A stretch of 64,000 nucleotides of DNA, taken from NCBI GenBank assembly GCA_914767715.1, contig OU612068.1, forward strand, positions 30,256,001 through 30,320,000. The letters run 5' to 3'. The position numbers and the translations under genes were made by a program. Below are positions 11,583 through 21,713 of the stretch, piece by piece. Each line of letters starts with the position of its first letter. Within the stretch, counting starts at the first letter, position 1. The DNA is from Membranipora membranacea (taxonomy: Eukaryota; Bryozoa; Gymnolaemata; Cheilostomatida; Membraniporidae). The notes below the pieces were generated by a model. That model ran no database searches, was not told where the DNA came from, and saw only the letters and a program-made list of their open reading frames with translations.

Positions 11583-13447
11583 AATTGAGGCATAAATCGG
11601 AGCTCAAAAAACTGTCTATTGGATGACGGTTTCAATACTTCTGACTGGTGCTCTAGCTGCTGCATATACTTATTGATGCGCTAATGGTGAATAAATGACA
11701 TAGCTGTGTCAGGCAGTTTCACTTTGCTCTGGAGTTCAGGTCATTATATATTGAAGACGACCGGGACGCAGTAACACGCTGACACTCAAAATAGAAAATT
11801 CCGTAAACCAGGGCTAATTTATAAGATAAAATAATATAACGAAATTTCCACCACCTCAAAACTTTCGATATAATATGAAATCATAATTACTTGTAGTAAA
11901 AATTGCTGATAGATCATTCTAAAATGAATGTCAGTTAATTCTTCACGCAGGCAGGAAAACATTTACAGACAAACATAAGCATTTGATGGACTTCAAAATG
12001 TTAAATCTCCTTTTGTTCAAAATGAGGTCAATAACATGGGTATGATGCTGTCAATTCTCTGTCAATTGTGATTGAGATTTAATTATAAAAAGCAAGATTT
12101 ATAAAATTGAATTCAAATTTCTGGCCTGACAATGAGAGTGGCATAGGATGATATTCATGCTTTTGATAGGAATGGTGTTTAATGGATGCATGATAGGAAT
12201 AGGATTTGATAGGAATGGTGTTTCTGCTGGGTGCAAGTTTTCAATCTACATCATTTTATACTGAAGGGTGTGGGTCTTATACGCAGGATAGTGTGGGCCT
12301 GATACACAGGATATTGTGGGCCTGATACACAGGATATTGCAGGTACTTTGGGCTTGTATGAGATATAGATGTAGTATCACCTCCTGACATATCTTCTGGC
12401 ATGACAATGGGATGTCTGAAGATGATATTTATGCTGTAGATTAGAATGGTGTACGCATCAACAATTATCTGACAAGTAAATCTTCCATTAAAGTAGGGCA
12501 GGGTTTTCACACCCTGACGCTCTGACACAAGAAGCGTATGCAAAAGATTTTTACCATAGCTTCCCAATCTAGCTGCAACTAATATTTTGAGGGTATATGT
12601 TAGCCAATCCCACCCACCAGCCAACACATTGGAACTTGTATGTCCACTCAGAGCTCGGAACGGTCATTACTTGTCCTTATCACATTCAAATGTTTGTGAG
12701 GCTATTTACTTATAAATAGCTCTTGTTTTAGGATGGATCATTGCAATATGTTACGTTATATTATCAAGAAAGACTAGACTAAGAACTAACGACGCTCTTT
12801 AGAATAAAGTTGAGTTCAACTGCACCAATCCCGAGTAAGCATTTCATTCGGGTGGCTGATGTTTCTTTGACCTACAATTTCCGGTTTCATGTCAGCGTAC
12901 CTCAGTTCAGAAATTATATGATCAATGCGGCCTTATTTTACCCACCATTAGGCCTACTTGTACTAAAAAGAGACAACGGGGTTTACGGGTTTGACAAGCG
13001 GTAATTTTATTGAGCAATTTATAGAAGCACAGCATTTTAAGTTTCAGATAGCATGAGATTAACAAAGGAGTGAAGGAAGATTTTCTAAAATCAAATGGAA
13101 TGTGTGTTTGGCATTTTTGAAGCCATTATTGCAAAAGCGAGCAGTTATGTTATGTTCAGCAATTATACTCATTTGGTATGTTTATGAATCAAGTGAATGT
13201 TGGTAGTATGTGTCAAAGTGAATTCGATGGATCTTGTCGTGTCAGAGCCTCGGAGGCCGTGATAAGTATGTACCGGTGTAGGTTATGTGTTATCCTATTA
13301 CACATGGTAATAGGCTGTTACAATGCAGAGTGATCTTTTCATAGTCCTCAGAAGGCTACACATCACAGGGTTTATGCGATCTAAAACAGTAACACAATGT
13401 ATTACCGAGCTAAGTGTATAGAGTTGTAGGGAATCCATCTCACGAAT
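11583..13447. other. Intergenic, only a short tandem repeat
   Basis: No gene recognised. A 23-nt tandem repeat lies at 12269-12337. Several open stretches of 60 to 116 codons on either strand lack any recognisable domain or splice context. Confidence 0.5.
12269..12337. repeat. 23-nt tandem repeat, three units
   Basis: Units follow TGTGGGCCTGATACACAGG plus ATAT. Copies two and three are identical; copy one differs at a few positions (TGTGGGTCTTATACGCAGG). Confidence 0.85.
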
Positions 13448-13990
13448 TCATCAGTCAAACTTTTAGGGGTTTGCTTTGACAATCATATGAGATTCAGTGC
13501 TCACGTTGACTCTATAATAAGTAAGTTAAGGCAGCTGTGCATGCCATTATTCGGCTCAGGAAAGTTGGGGTCTCCACGTCTAGTATGGTCACATTTTATA
13601 GATCGAGAATACTTTCAGTGATTTTGTACACTGCATCAAGTTGGTTCCCATACTTGTCTAAAGGGGACAAGGAGATTCTTGAAAGACTACAGAAGTTATG
13701 CCTGAGGGTTATCTTGCCATGGTTAGAACAGTATGATGAGCGTCTTGCAGCATTAAATTTAACAGAACTAAGTGTTTATCTGGACATATGCTGCCTAAAG
13801 TATGTCAATAATGTGAGAAACACACAAGCCATCCACATCACCATCATCTACATCACCTAGCAACAAATGACAGGCAACATCATAAAACCACAACCCTCAC
13901 TAACTCCAACACTGCTCTTTGCAGAAAAGCCTTTTTTTATAAATACGCATATATCAATGCCTTCTCATTGCTTCTTTTATTCTTTGTTGG
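13448..13990 (+). pseudogene. Non-LTR retrotransposon reverse transcriptase, C-terminal relic
   Basis: The frame opens with SVKLLGVCFDNHMRFSAHVD, the segment that follows the RT active site in LINE-type enzymes (LLGV then hydrophobic/H). It shifts frame near 13533 and continues as FYRSRILSVILYTASSW, LERLQKLCLRVILP and similar text up to 13858. It then shifts again and ends with TNSNTALCRKAFFYKYAYIN. Two frameshifts and the absence of the endonuclease and catalytic FADD region show a 5'-truncated, dead copy. The clade (CR1/Jockey-like) is inferred only from the general look of this C-terminal region. Confidence 0.7.
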
Positions 13991-14163
13991 TTTCATATGG
14001 TCTTATTTGCTTCATGCATTGATCGGTGGTTAATAAAGTTCATAATATATATAGTTCTTCATTAGCAAATCGACTAGTGAGTAAGAACTCAAGACTGTAT
14101 TTTAGATTCACATCACAGGCTTAGCTGCACTAAATGTGCACTATACATGGATTGGGTTTGGAA

Positions 14164-15366
14164 TCAAGCAAGCTTCCACAACACAGGATAAACTTTACAC
14201 CTCTGTAATTTCATGTGGTTTTTGTACATACGTCTGCAGCGATTGACAGCTCCGTAGCGATTCTGAGGGAAGTAGTAATCATGCTCATCGTTTTTCTGAC
14301 AGTTATTGTAGTCTCTCATCTGACACAACATCTCTCCCATATGCTTTCTGACTGTGACTCTGCTTGCAGGATCCAGCATGCCTCGGTTATCCAGACATGG
14401 CGCATACTTATCATACTCTATCGCTAACTGACCTCCTGTCTGTTATTAAGTATATTATGAATAATTAGCAATGTGAGGATTGTAAAAATTCTTTGGTGTG
14501 CAAATGTGACTTCATCAAAGATTAAATTTTCTGAATTCCTAGACTTGGACCAAGGATAACAACTAAGGCTCTTACTACAGCAATTAGTTTTCATTTTTAC
14601 AGCGACATCTTTAAATTGGTGATGAGCCCTAAACTCTCAGATCTATGCAAGGCAGTAAAATGATCGAGTTGTCTGAGCATACCCAAAGGAAAGACAATCC
14701 GTAATCACTTGGTAGGCGATATAAGCTTTTTAGTTTTTAAATTTCGCCATTTCACCAATATAAGGTTAGTTAAATTTTAGTTTTAGTAATGATTGGTTCT
14801 CAGAAAAACTCCCTATAAGCGCTCAGAAAAAGCAATTTAAAAAAAAAGTTTACTCGCAATTTAGCTTATGAATACAACAAATCATTGCCAAACTTTTAAC
14901 CCTGAATCATATAGTTAATTTATATCAAAATCACCTCAAGAGTAAGCTTCCATTTTATTTTTCATTTATCTCTTAATACCCAGTAAGATGGGTTCTCATT
15001 AAACTAACATTGGTATACAAAGTGAGAGGCTCATAAAGGACAGAACAAATTGGTATGAATCTCTCTAAAACTGCTCATATGTCTAGGAAAGGCCCAAATG
15101 TAGTTACTTACAATCGTATCAGTAAAGACAGAAGCACAACTCGCCGGTACTCGACACTCAATGTTCTTGACTGGTATGTTGATGGTCGTACTGCTAAACC
15201 AGTCAAAAATAGTGAAGTAGATTTCAGCCATCAGAAAAGTGTCGTCCAATCGTGTGCTAAACCAGTCCTGTACCGTGCGGTTGTCTGCAGTGGTACCACA
15301 TGTGCCAGTCACAGCTCCTGAGATCAGATAGAAGATAAACTGGATCATTGTAGCTAGGAGAGGCAT
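14164..15366 (-). CDS. Orphan secreted protein with eight cysteines
   Basis: Two-exon model: 15112-15366 (85 codons) and 14164-14439 (91 codons plus stop), phase 0, donor ATT|GTAAGT and acceptor AACAG|ACAGG. The product is 176 residues. Residues 1-21 (MPLLATMIQFIFYLISGAVTG) look like a signal peptide. The mature part has eight cysteines (23, 71, 77, 100, 124, 132, 153, 166) and a possible N-glycosylation site NRT at 29-31, suggesting a disulfide-bonded secreted or surface protein. I recognise no family. The start is uncertain: acceptor-like TTTCCCAG lies immediately before TATGCC, so a 5' exon may exist. A separate signal-peptide-like mini-exon at 16107-16137 does not join in frame. Extra exons between the two modelled ones cannot be excluded. 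Confidence 0.55.
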
Positions 15367-17903
15367 ACTGGGAAAGCAATGATCCTTGGTGGATATTGAA
15401 TGTTTTCACAATTGATACGAGCCCAGCAAAAAAGCTAGAAATAATTACAATTTTCACCAGTAGGTAGGCCAGTAGGTGTATAGATGGTTTTTAGAATTGT
15501 TTATTGCCCTATTTTATGACTTTTTATCATGGATAATTAGCCCATGCCCAAACTTTCAGCTTTCTCCTGCAAATTGGTCAGTCACCTTTAATGGGTACCA
15601 CTTTGTGTTTATACATTTCTATAATGATTAATACCCCGTTTTTTGACTCCCCTATAAATTATGGCATATTTTGTTTGTCGAATAATCACGGTTTTTATTT
15701 TCTAGGTTACCGAAGCCACGCCTTCAGAGATGGTAAAAATATATGTTTAAAAAATTGAAGAAAGAAAAGTGTGTAGATAAAATCTCCTACAGTTTTGTCA
15801 AAAAGACAAACATCAGTCTTGGATTTCCATGGTCTAATCTAAGTGAACTGAAATAGGGATAGGTTGCCTACTGAAAACAGTGATAATTTAATTTTTCTAT
15901 ACTCTGAGTAAGAATTTGTTGAAGAAAGAAAAAGTGAAGATAGAATTACCACTTCAGCCATTAAAGTCACAAAAAGCCATTAAATGAATTTTAAAATTAT
16001 AAATGCTGTCACGCTGAATTTAAAAAAATTGATGTTAAAGTGCCTTATGGTCTAAGGTATTGCTTTACTAGTGAGAGAAAATAAAATGATATATTATTTG
16101 ACTTACCGACAAAGACAAAAGCTAATACCTTTAACATCACGATAAAGAGTGAGGATAGAAGAATATTCTCGGGGTCAGATGGATCCCGACTGTGTTGTAA
16201 CCATCTTAAAAGCTAAGGCTTATATAGCTTTAAAAAAGTAAGCCCTGTCAACTGAGTGCTCTCTTGCAATAGAAACATCTGAACACAACGGAAGTTGGTA
16301 ATACCAGAACTTATTCATGTGATTCTCACTCTACGTCACAGAGATATGAAATGAACAGTGTGACATTGCTGCTAAGGCGTCATCAATCAACTACCCTCAT
16401 CAACACGCACAATCATCTACAGAATCCAAACTAAACACCTCCCTCCACCTATTGCCAACACTCTGTCTCTGCAGTGAATGAATCAAACTCTTTGCCAGTT
16501 AATAACCAGGAAACACTTATGGAGAGAACTTACATGAGAATCATAAACAGGAAACTCAGAATTTCTCATAAAAAAAAAGAATTATTTACATGTCGATGAC
16601 ACCGCATATGTTTGGAAATCAGGAAGGAGAGAGAGAAATGACGTACATCAAAGATATGGAAGAGCTTGCCGCGTTCACAATCATCGTCCATATATTTTAA
16701 ACAAACAAAGGTGACGTTTGTTTTTCATAATTAATAACATTTGCTAATATTTTCAGTGAAATAATTTTTATAGCCTCTGTAAAACAATTCTGAAAACATA
16801 TTTTCCAAATAAAAAGACTGATGCAGACAATTATGATGTTTATGTCTACTTAACTAAAACAGTCACAAGAATGTGGTTTATAGCCCATCATATGTCAACT
16901 GCTCACTATAGCCCCACTGTGTAAGATGGATAACGACTTTTTTATACACTTTACGTACCTGATTTATAATAAAAATAAATTAGAGCCCACCAATGAGCAG
17001 TTATTTAAAAAAAAGGCAAAATACTGTTTGATTATTTTATTCTAATTTACATTAGATAATTAATACAGTCAAATGCCAGTTATGACAAAATAATATAATA
17101 TATATATACTTTTATTGGCAACCAAAGTCATCTCATTTGAAATGTTTTGCACTCATACCGAGATAAAGTCTAAGCTGTGACCAGTATGTACAAAGGCAAG
17201 GTCCCTTGTATTGCAACTGGTCAACAATCCTGAATGAAGGTTTTTTAGTTGGCGGGCGTTGTGGGTATACCTTGAACCATGCTGGCAGGTGATTAAGCAT
17301 TATATCTGAATAGGAGCAAATGTGACCTGATGTTCACCACATTTATCTGAATCTATACACTGAACTTCTTGCATGAATGACCCACCCATTGAGCTACAGC
17401 AGCTTACTCTAACAAATGGCAGTTCTCTTATAAATTTTTTAGCAGGGATAAAGAGAGAAGATCACTAATGCCCAGATTAATCCCTCTTCACTTTTGAACA
17501 TTATACTGGTAGCCAATTTCTGTAAATTTTCCGTAACAGATCAAATTTTATTCACAGGCCACACATTATTGCTGCCTTCTCTTCTTTACACATTCTACAC
17601 ATTTTGGCTGGGTTGCTGTAGGAGTTACATGTAGGAGTATAAAGAATAGACACACATCTACAAACATAATGATATTGTGTTTTATGACCATCCATGACCT
17701 ATATAACATGAATGTAGGTATTGTGCTGACTCATTTATCTTCCGCCCCTGCAAACTCAAATAAAAGGTATACAATGCTGGAGGTGGCACCAGATGTACAG
17801 GTTTATTGCTGCACCAGAATATATATATATAATAATGCATATATGTTTTGTGAAGTTAGATAGGGGGGATGGTGGGTTATGTCATTATGACAGTAGACAT
17901 TAT
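15367..17903. other. Upstream of the orphan gene and retrotransposon flank, nothing further recognised
   Basis: A 31-nt mini-exon candidate sits at 16107-16137 on the minus strand (MLKVLAFVFV then GTAAGT). Otherwise the stretch is AT-rich sequence with no supported gene or repeat. Confidence 0.4.
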
Positions 17904-18175
17904 TGTTAGATTGAATTGGTTTTACGTGTGTATATTGGAGCTAGATAATCACGACTGAAGATATTAACTAAGATACCGATTGGTATTAGGCACATGTATA
18001 AAAAGGAATTATATGATTGACAAAAAGTATTAACATATCCCTCCACCAGTGTATGATAACAGTAATTGTTTGTTGTGATATAAGATATAAAAGGCTGGCG
18101 ACAGGCCGACAGGCCGCCTAGAAGTCCGAGTTATTTTAAACTCAGGTCAGCTATATTTAGCCATGTATCTCAACA
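17904..18175 (-). repeat. Copia 3' LTR (complete)
   Basis: Read on the minus strand it begins TGTTGAGATACATGG and ends CAATCTAACA, giving the standard TG...CA ends. A purine-rich tract (AAGTGGGAG) lies directly upstream in element orientation. It matches the other LTR closely over about 230 bp, including CACTGGTGGAGGGA and the GGCGGCCTGTCGG motif. Confidence 0.85.
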
Positions 18176-18187
18176 CTCCCACTTAGC
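18176..18187 (-). other. Polypurine tract next to 3' LTR
   Basis: On the minus strand the bases just before the LTR read TAAGTGGGAG, the typical plus-strand primer region of copia elements. Function inferred from position. Confidence 0.6.
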
Positions 18188-18301
18188 TACGTGTATTTAA
18201 AAAACTTGTATATAAACACAGACCTCAAACCATATCTCTCCACCAGAGCACATACAAAAAAAACTCATGGGCGACCCAAACCCAGCATGGTGCGCAGAGT
18301 C

Positions 18302-18895
18302 TCAAACCTTGCACGTACCAGGGGTTTTGTCAGGATGTCTGCCAACATCACTTCTGTGGGACAGTATTTTGTAGCCACAGCTTTTGCATTTATTGCCTCG
18401 CGCACATAATGAAACTTTATTTCCATATTTCCATCTCTCTGTCAGCATACGCTTCACTTGATTAAGCTTGGCTTCTGTTTTACTGGCAATAAGCATTTCA
18501 TCTACATAAACAACAATGATAGTTAGATCATCAGATTTACCCTGTACATATATACGCTGGTCAGCATGTGATTGACAGAAGTCATTCTGCTTCAGAAATT
18601 CATCCAGTAAGGCATTCCAAAATCTAGGTGCCTGTTTTAACTCAAACCGTATAGACTTTTTCAGCTTACACACTACATTTTCTGACCCCGGTTTGATAAA
18701 TCCCTCAGGCTGCACCATGTATATCTCTTCATCTAATTTACCATTCAGAAATGCTGTCACTACGTCCATCTGATGGATCAGCATGTTTTCTGACACAGCG
18801 TATGATAGTAAAGCACGTAAGGCAGGATATTTCACTACAGGCGCATATGTCTCATCATAATCAATGCCCTGTTTTTGTTGAAATCCTCTTGCCAC
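18302..18895 (-). pseudogene. Copia reverse transcriptase, broken, with RNase H remnant
   Basis: RVT_2-type reverse transcriptase: MARGFQQKQGIDYDETYAPV, HQMDVVTAFLNG (first catalytic Asp region), YMVQPEGF and KQAPRFW are present. The catalytic motif reads YVDE instead of YVDD, and the normal SLYGLKQAP region has become SIRFELKQAP. After TERWKYGN the frame is wrong. In another frame one sees the extreme C terminus of RNase H (HYVREAINAK, CPTEVMLADILTKPL). The thumb, connection and RNase H core are therefore missing: an internal deletion of well over 100 codons. Confidence 0.85.
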
Positions 18896-19734
18896 AACTC
18901 AAACTCTAGCTCAATATTCCCTTGACTGCCATACTTAGCTTTGAACACCCATTTACAGTTGATGGCTTGCCTATCAGGTGGTAATTCTACTAATCTCCAT
19001 GTTTCATTTTCCATCAATGAATCATATTCCACCTTTGTAGCATCCTCCCATTGCTTAGCATCGGAACATGTCATGGCTTGTGAATAACTTGCAGGCTCTA
19101 CTAAACTACCAGCAAGCAAGGCCATATGCTCTACTCCTACATTGGTATACTCATCAATACCAAACCTGACTGGAGGTTGACGCACACGAGAGCCACCCTG
19201 TTCACTAACTGGTGGGTCGTTGCCACTCCCACTGTCATCTATAACATCAGGCTCTTTATCAGGGGCAGGAATGGTCACCTTATTGTCACATGACTCAGCA
19301 CTATCTTTAGTTGATACACATGGTAATCCCAACACAGATTCATCAAAGATGACATCTCGCCGTATAACTATGGAGTCTGAGTATGGATTGTACAGCCTGT
19401 AACCCTTACACCTCCCACTATATCCTACAAAAACCATCCGCTCAGCTTTATCATCAAGCTTTCTACGCAGCTGAGACGACACATGACTATATGCAGCAGC
19501 GCCAAACACTCTAATATGACTCACATTAGGCTTGCGCTTGTGATATAACTCATATGGAGTTGTCCCCACTTTAGATTTGGTTGGCAGTCTATTCTTGACA
19601 TGAGCAGCTGTGGCTACAGCTTCAGTCCAAAAGCGCTTAGGCATACCTGACTGCAGCACCATGGTGCGCGCTGACTCGACTATGGTACGATTGTACCGCT
19701 CTGCAACACCATTTTGCTCAGGTGTGTATCGCAC
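18835..19734 (-). pseudogene. Copia integrase C-terminal part and RT N-terminal part
   Basis: PEQNGVAERYNRTI carries the third catalytic residue (Glu) of the DDE integrase. It is followed by the copia integrase C-terminal text (KRFWTEAVATAAHVKNRLP, VFGAAAYSHV, FVGYSGRCKGYRLYNP), a low-complexity linker and the RT entry (MENETWRLVELPPDRQ, CKWVFKAKYG). The frame is lost by a shift near 18895, where the next segment continues in a different frame. Confidence 0.88.
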
Positions 19735-19892
19735 AGTAAGCTTGTGATGTATGCCCCGATCAGAAAGATACCGTTCAAAATCTGTCCCTACATACTCCCC
19801 ACCATGATCACTACGTAGTTAACCAATATTGAGCCCTGTCTGATTACAGACCAGAGCCTCAAACTCCCTGAATTTAGTGAATACCTCAGACT

Positions 19893-20660
19893 TCACGCGG
19901 ATAAATACACATGAGCAAATCTAGAATAGTCATCAATAAATGTCACAAAATAAAAACTGCCGCCTACAGACTTATTTTGCATCGGACCACAAACATCACA
20001 ATGGATCAACTCTAGTGGCCTCGTCGTTTGACTACGACTCTTTGATTCAGTAGAAAAAGATTGTCTAGCCATTTTGCCCTTGACACAGGGCTCACACACA
20101 CTATCGAGAGAAACTTTAGAAAAATCTGCACCCTCAACTAAGTTTTGTGCAGCTTTGATCACTTGCACACTAGCATGCCCTAATCGTTTATGCCACAAGT
20201 CGCATGCAACCGAAACCTTGTGGTCATTATCATCACATGTATCAAGGATATACAGTTTATCAGTCCGAGTTCCTGTGGCCCTTAGTTGGCCTTGCTTGCT
20301 TTTGAGCCAACAACGTGAATGTCCAAACTGAACAATAATACCTCTTGACGCTGCTGATCTGACTGAGAATAGATTTACCATCATGGCCGGTACGTGCAGT
20401 ACGCCATGCAGGGTGGTTCTATTGGATTTTTTACGACCCACCGCTGTGACGACACCAACATTACCAACACCAACAGCTTCCACTATATGTCCATCATATA
20501 GGCAGACATTCTGCGGTTTCTCGAACTTTGTATATTCCGTAAATATGTCACGATTGTGAGTCATATGACTGGTGGCCCTCGAGTCAATCAGCCACTTTTT
20601 CTCCTTGGTGTTATCATTAGCGGTAGACATGATTGTTGATGCCAGAATCTTCTGCAGCAT
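19893..20660 (-). pseudogene. Copia protease and integrase N-terminal part, active site altered
   Basis: The aspartic protease site reads WLIDSRATSHMT where the family has DSGATSHM, a Gly to Arg change expected to abolish activity. The GAG-pre-integrase zinc region (LWHKRLGHAS, CEPCVKGKMAR) and the start of the integrase core (HCDVCGP, FVTFIDDYSRFAHVY) follow. The frame then breaks near 19897. Between 19735 and 19892 the other frame keeps FTKFREFEALVCNQTG and LRSDHGGEYVG (second catalytic Asp) but contains a stop codon near 19820. This segment lies one frame away from gag and overlaps its end by 44 nt. Confidence 0.88.
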
Positions 20661-21399
20661 TTTTAGCGATATGCCTCTGGCCAGAGTGCTGGGACTTGAG
20701 CTTGGGACAGTCTCTTCTCATGTGATGAGGACTGTTGCATTCGTAGCAGTTGCGGGACTTGTTCTGGGTGAACTTTTTATGCCCAGCTTGGTAGGCTGTA
20801 TCCGATTTGCGCCTACCTCCGACACCTCTCCGCTGCTCCTCACTTGTGACAGCCTGTTGGACATATTGGAGAGTTAGTGTGCCCATATGTGCTTCCATAG
20901 CAGTAACCATTGTTGCATAACTATCAGGTAAACTACCAAGCAATGTTACAATTTGATCTTCCTCAGAGATCACAGCATCTAGAGCTGCTAGCTTGTCAGC
21001 ATGCTCTTTCATGAAACGAATATGCTCTTCTACGGAGGAACCCTCAGCCATAACTGCTCTGAAATACTGGTTCTTCAGGAAAAGTTTATTCACCAGAGTA
21101 TTTCTCTCAAAATGGCCCTGCAGGGTATCCCATGCCTCCTTTGGCGTGTTGCAGGACGTGATTAGATACGTCAGATTGTCACTGACAGCTAAGACTATAT
21201 ATGACATAGCCCGATTTAGCTTCTTTGCATACTGAGCCTTAACAGGGGGCTCTGAAGAACTTTCAGGTGCTTGTTCTGAGCCATCCACTATTCCCCATAG
21301 CTCCTTCGCGATAAACCAATGTTTGAGCTTAAACTTCCAGGTGCTGTAGTTCTTGCTGCTAAGCTTGTCCACAGATACCTTATCCTCACCACTAGCCAC
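20617..21399 (-). pseudogene. Copia gag, apparently intact frame (260 codons)
   Basis: Starts MASGEDKVSVDKLSSKNYSTW, typical of copia UBN2-type Gag, with LITSCNTPKEAWDTLQGHFE and LLGSLPDSYATMV. The CCHC zinc knuckle is CYECNSPHHMRRDC (CX2CX4HX4C) near residues 219-232. The frame ends at 20617 inside the overlap with the protease frame. I call it a pseudogene because the rest of the element is dead; the gag frame itself shows no break. Confidence 0.85.
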
Positions 21400-21454
21400 A
21401 ACTGGATTCAGTTACTTTCGTTGAGAATTTTATTTGCGAAGTATCAAAAGCTGA

Positions 21455-21464
21455 CTGGGCCCAT
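21455..21464 (-). other. Candidate primer-binding site (initiator-tRNA half type)
   Basis: Five bases inside the 5' LTR end, the minus strand reads ATGGGCCCAG. This is complementary to the anticodon-stem region CTGGGCCCAT of initiator methionine tRNA. Drosophila copia is primed by an initiator-tRNA half-molecule at this same region rather than by the tRNA 3' end, so the same mode is inferred here. Confidence 0.6.
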
Positions 21465-21469
21465 CACCC

Positions 21470-21713
21470 TGTTAGATTGAATTGGTTTTACGTGTGTATA
21501 TTGGAGCGCGATAATCACGACTGAAGATATTAACTAGATACCGATTGGTATTAGGCCCATGTATAAAAAGGAATTATATGATTGACAAAAAGTATTGACA
21601 TGTCCCTCCACCAGTGTATGATAACAGTGATTGTTTGTTGTGACATAAGATATAAAAAGCTGGCGACAGGCCGCCTAGAAGTCCGACAGGCCGCCTAGAA
21701 GTCCGAGTTATTT
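21470..21713 (-). repeat. Copia 5' LTR (truncated at its outer end)
   Basis: It matches the 3' LTR from CTAACA inward but stops at GAGTTATTT (plus strand), lacking about 40 bp including the TGTTGA terminus. It has one extra copy of a 20-bp internal unit (GACAGGCCGCCTAGAAGTCC). Few substitutions separate the two LTRs. Confidence 0.85.

Larger units (their letters stand above)
17904..21713 (-). mobile_element. Ty1/copia LTR retrotransposon, defective
   Basis: Two direct repeats (17904-18175 and 21470-21713) flank a gag-pol region read on the minus strand in copia order: gag zinc knuckle, protease, integrase, reverse transcriptase, tail of RNase H. Frameshifts, an in-frame stop, altered catalytic motifs and a large internal deletion after the RT palm make it non-functional. 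The LTR at the 5' end of the element (right side) lacks its first 40 or so bases and no target duplication is found, consistent with later deletion at that end. Confidence 0.92.

Noticed and set aside
12277-12627. 116-codon open stretch on the minus strand
   Set aside because: Runs through the 23-nt tandem repeat, has no domain, and no splice or codon evidence.
13537-13860. A stand-alone 107-residue gene
   Set aside because: It is the middle of a frameshifted LINE RT relic whose ends continue in other frames.
15257-15457. A hydrophobic leader-like frame (KIVIISSFFAGLVSIV) overlapping the first exon of the eight-cysteine gene
   Set aside because: It would have to begin at GTG, lies in a different frame from the better-supported exon, and stops soon after the acceptor.
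16107-16137. Signal-peptide-like mini-exon MLKVLAFVFV with a good donor
   Set aside because: Joining it to the exon at 15366 gives an immediate stop in the required phase; kept only as a note.
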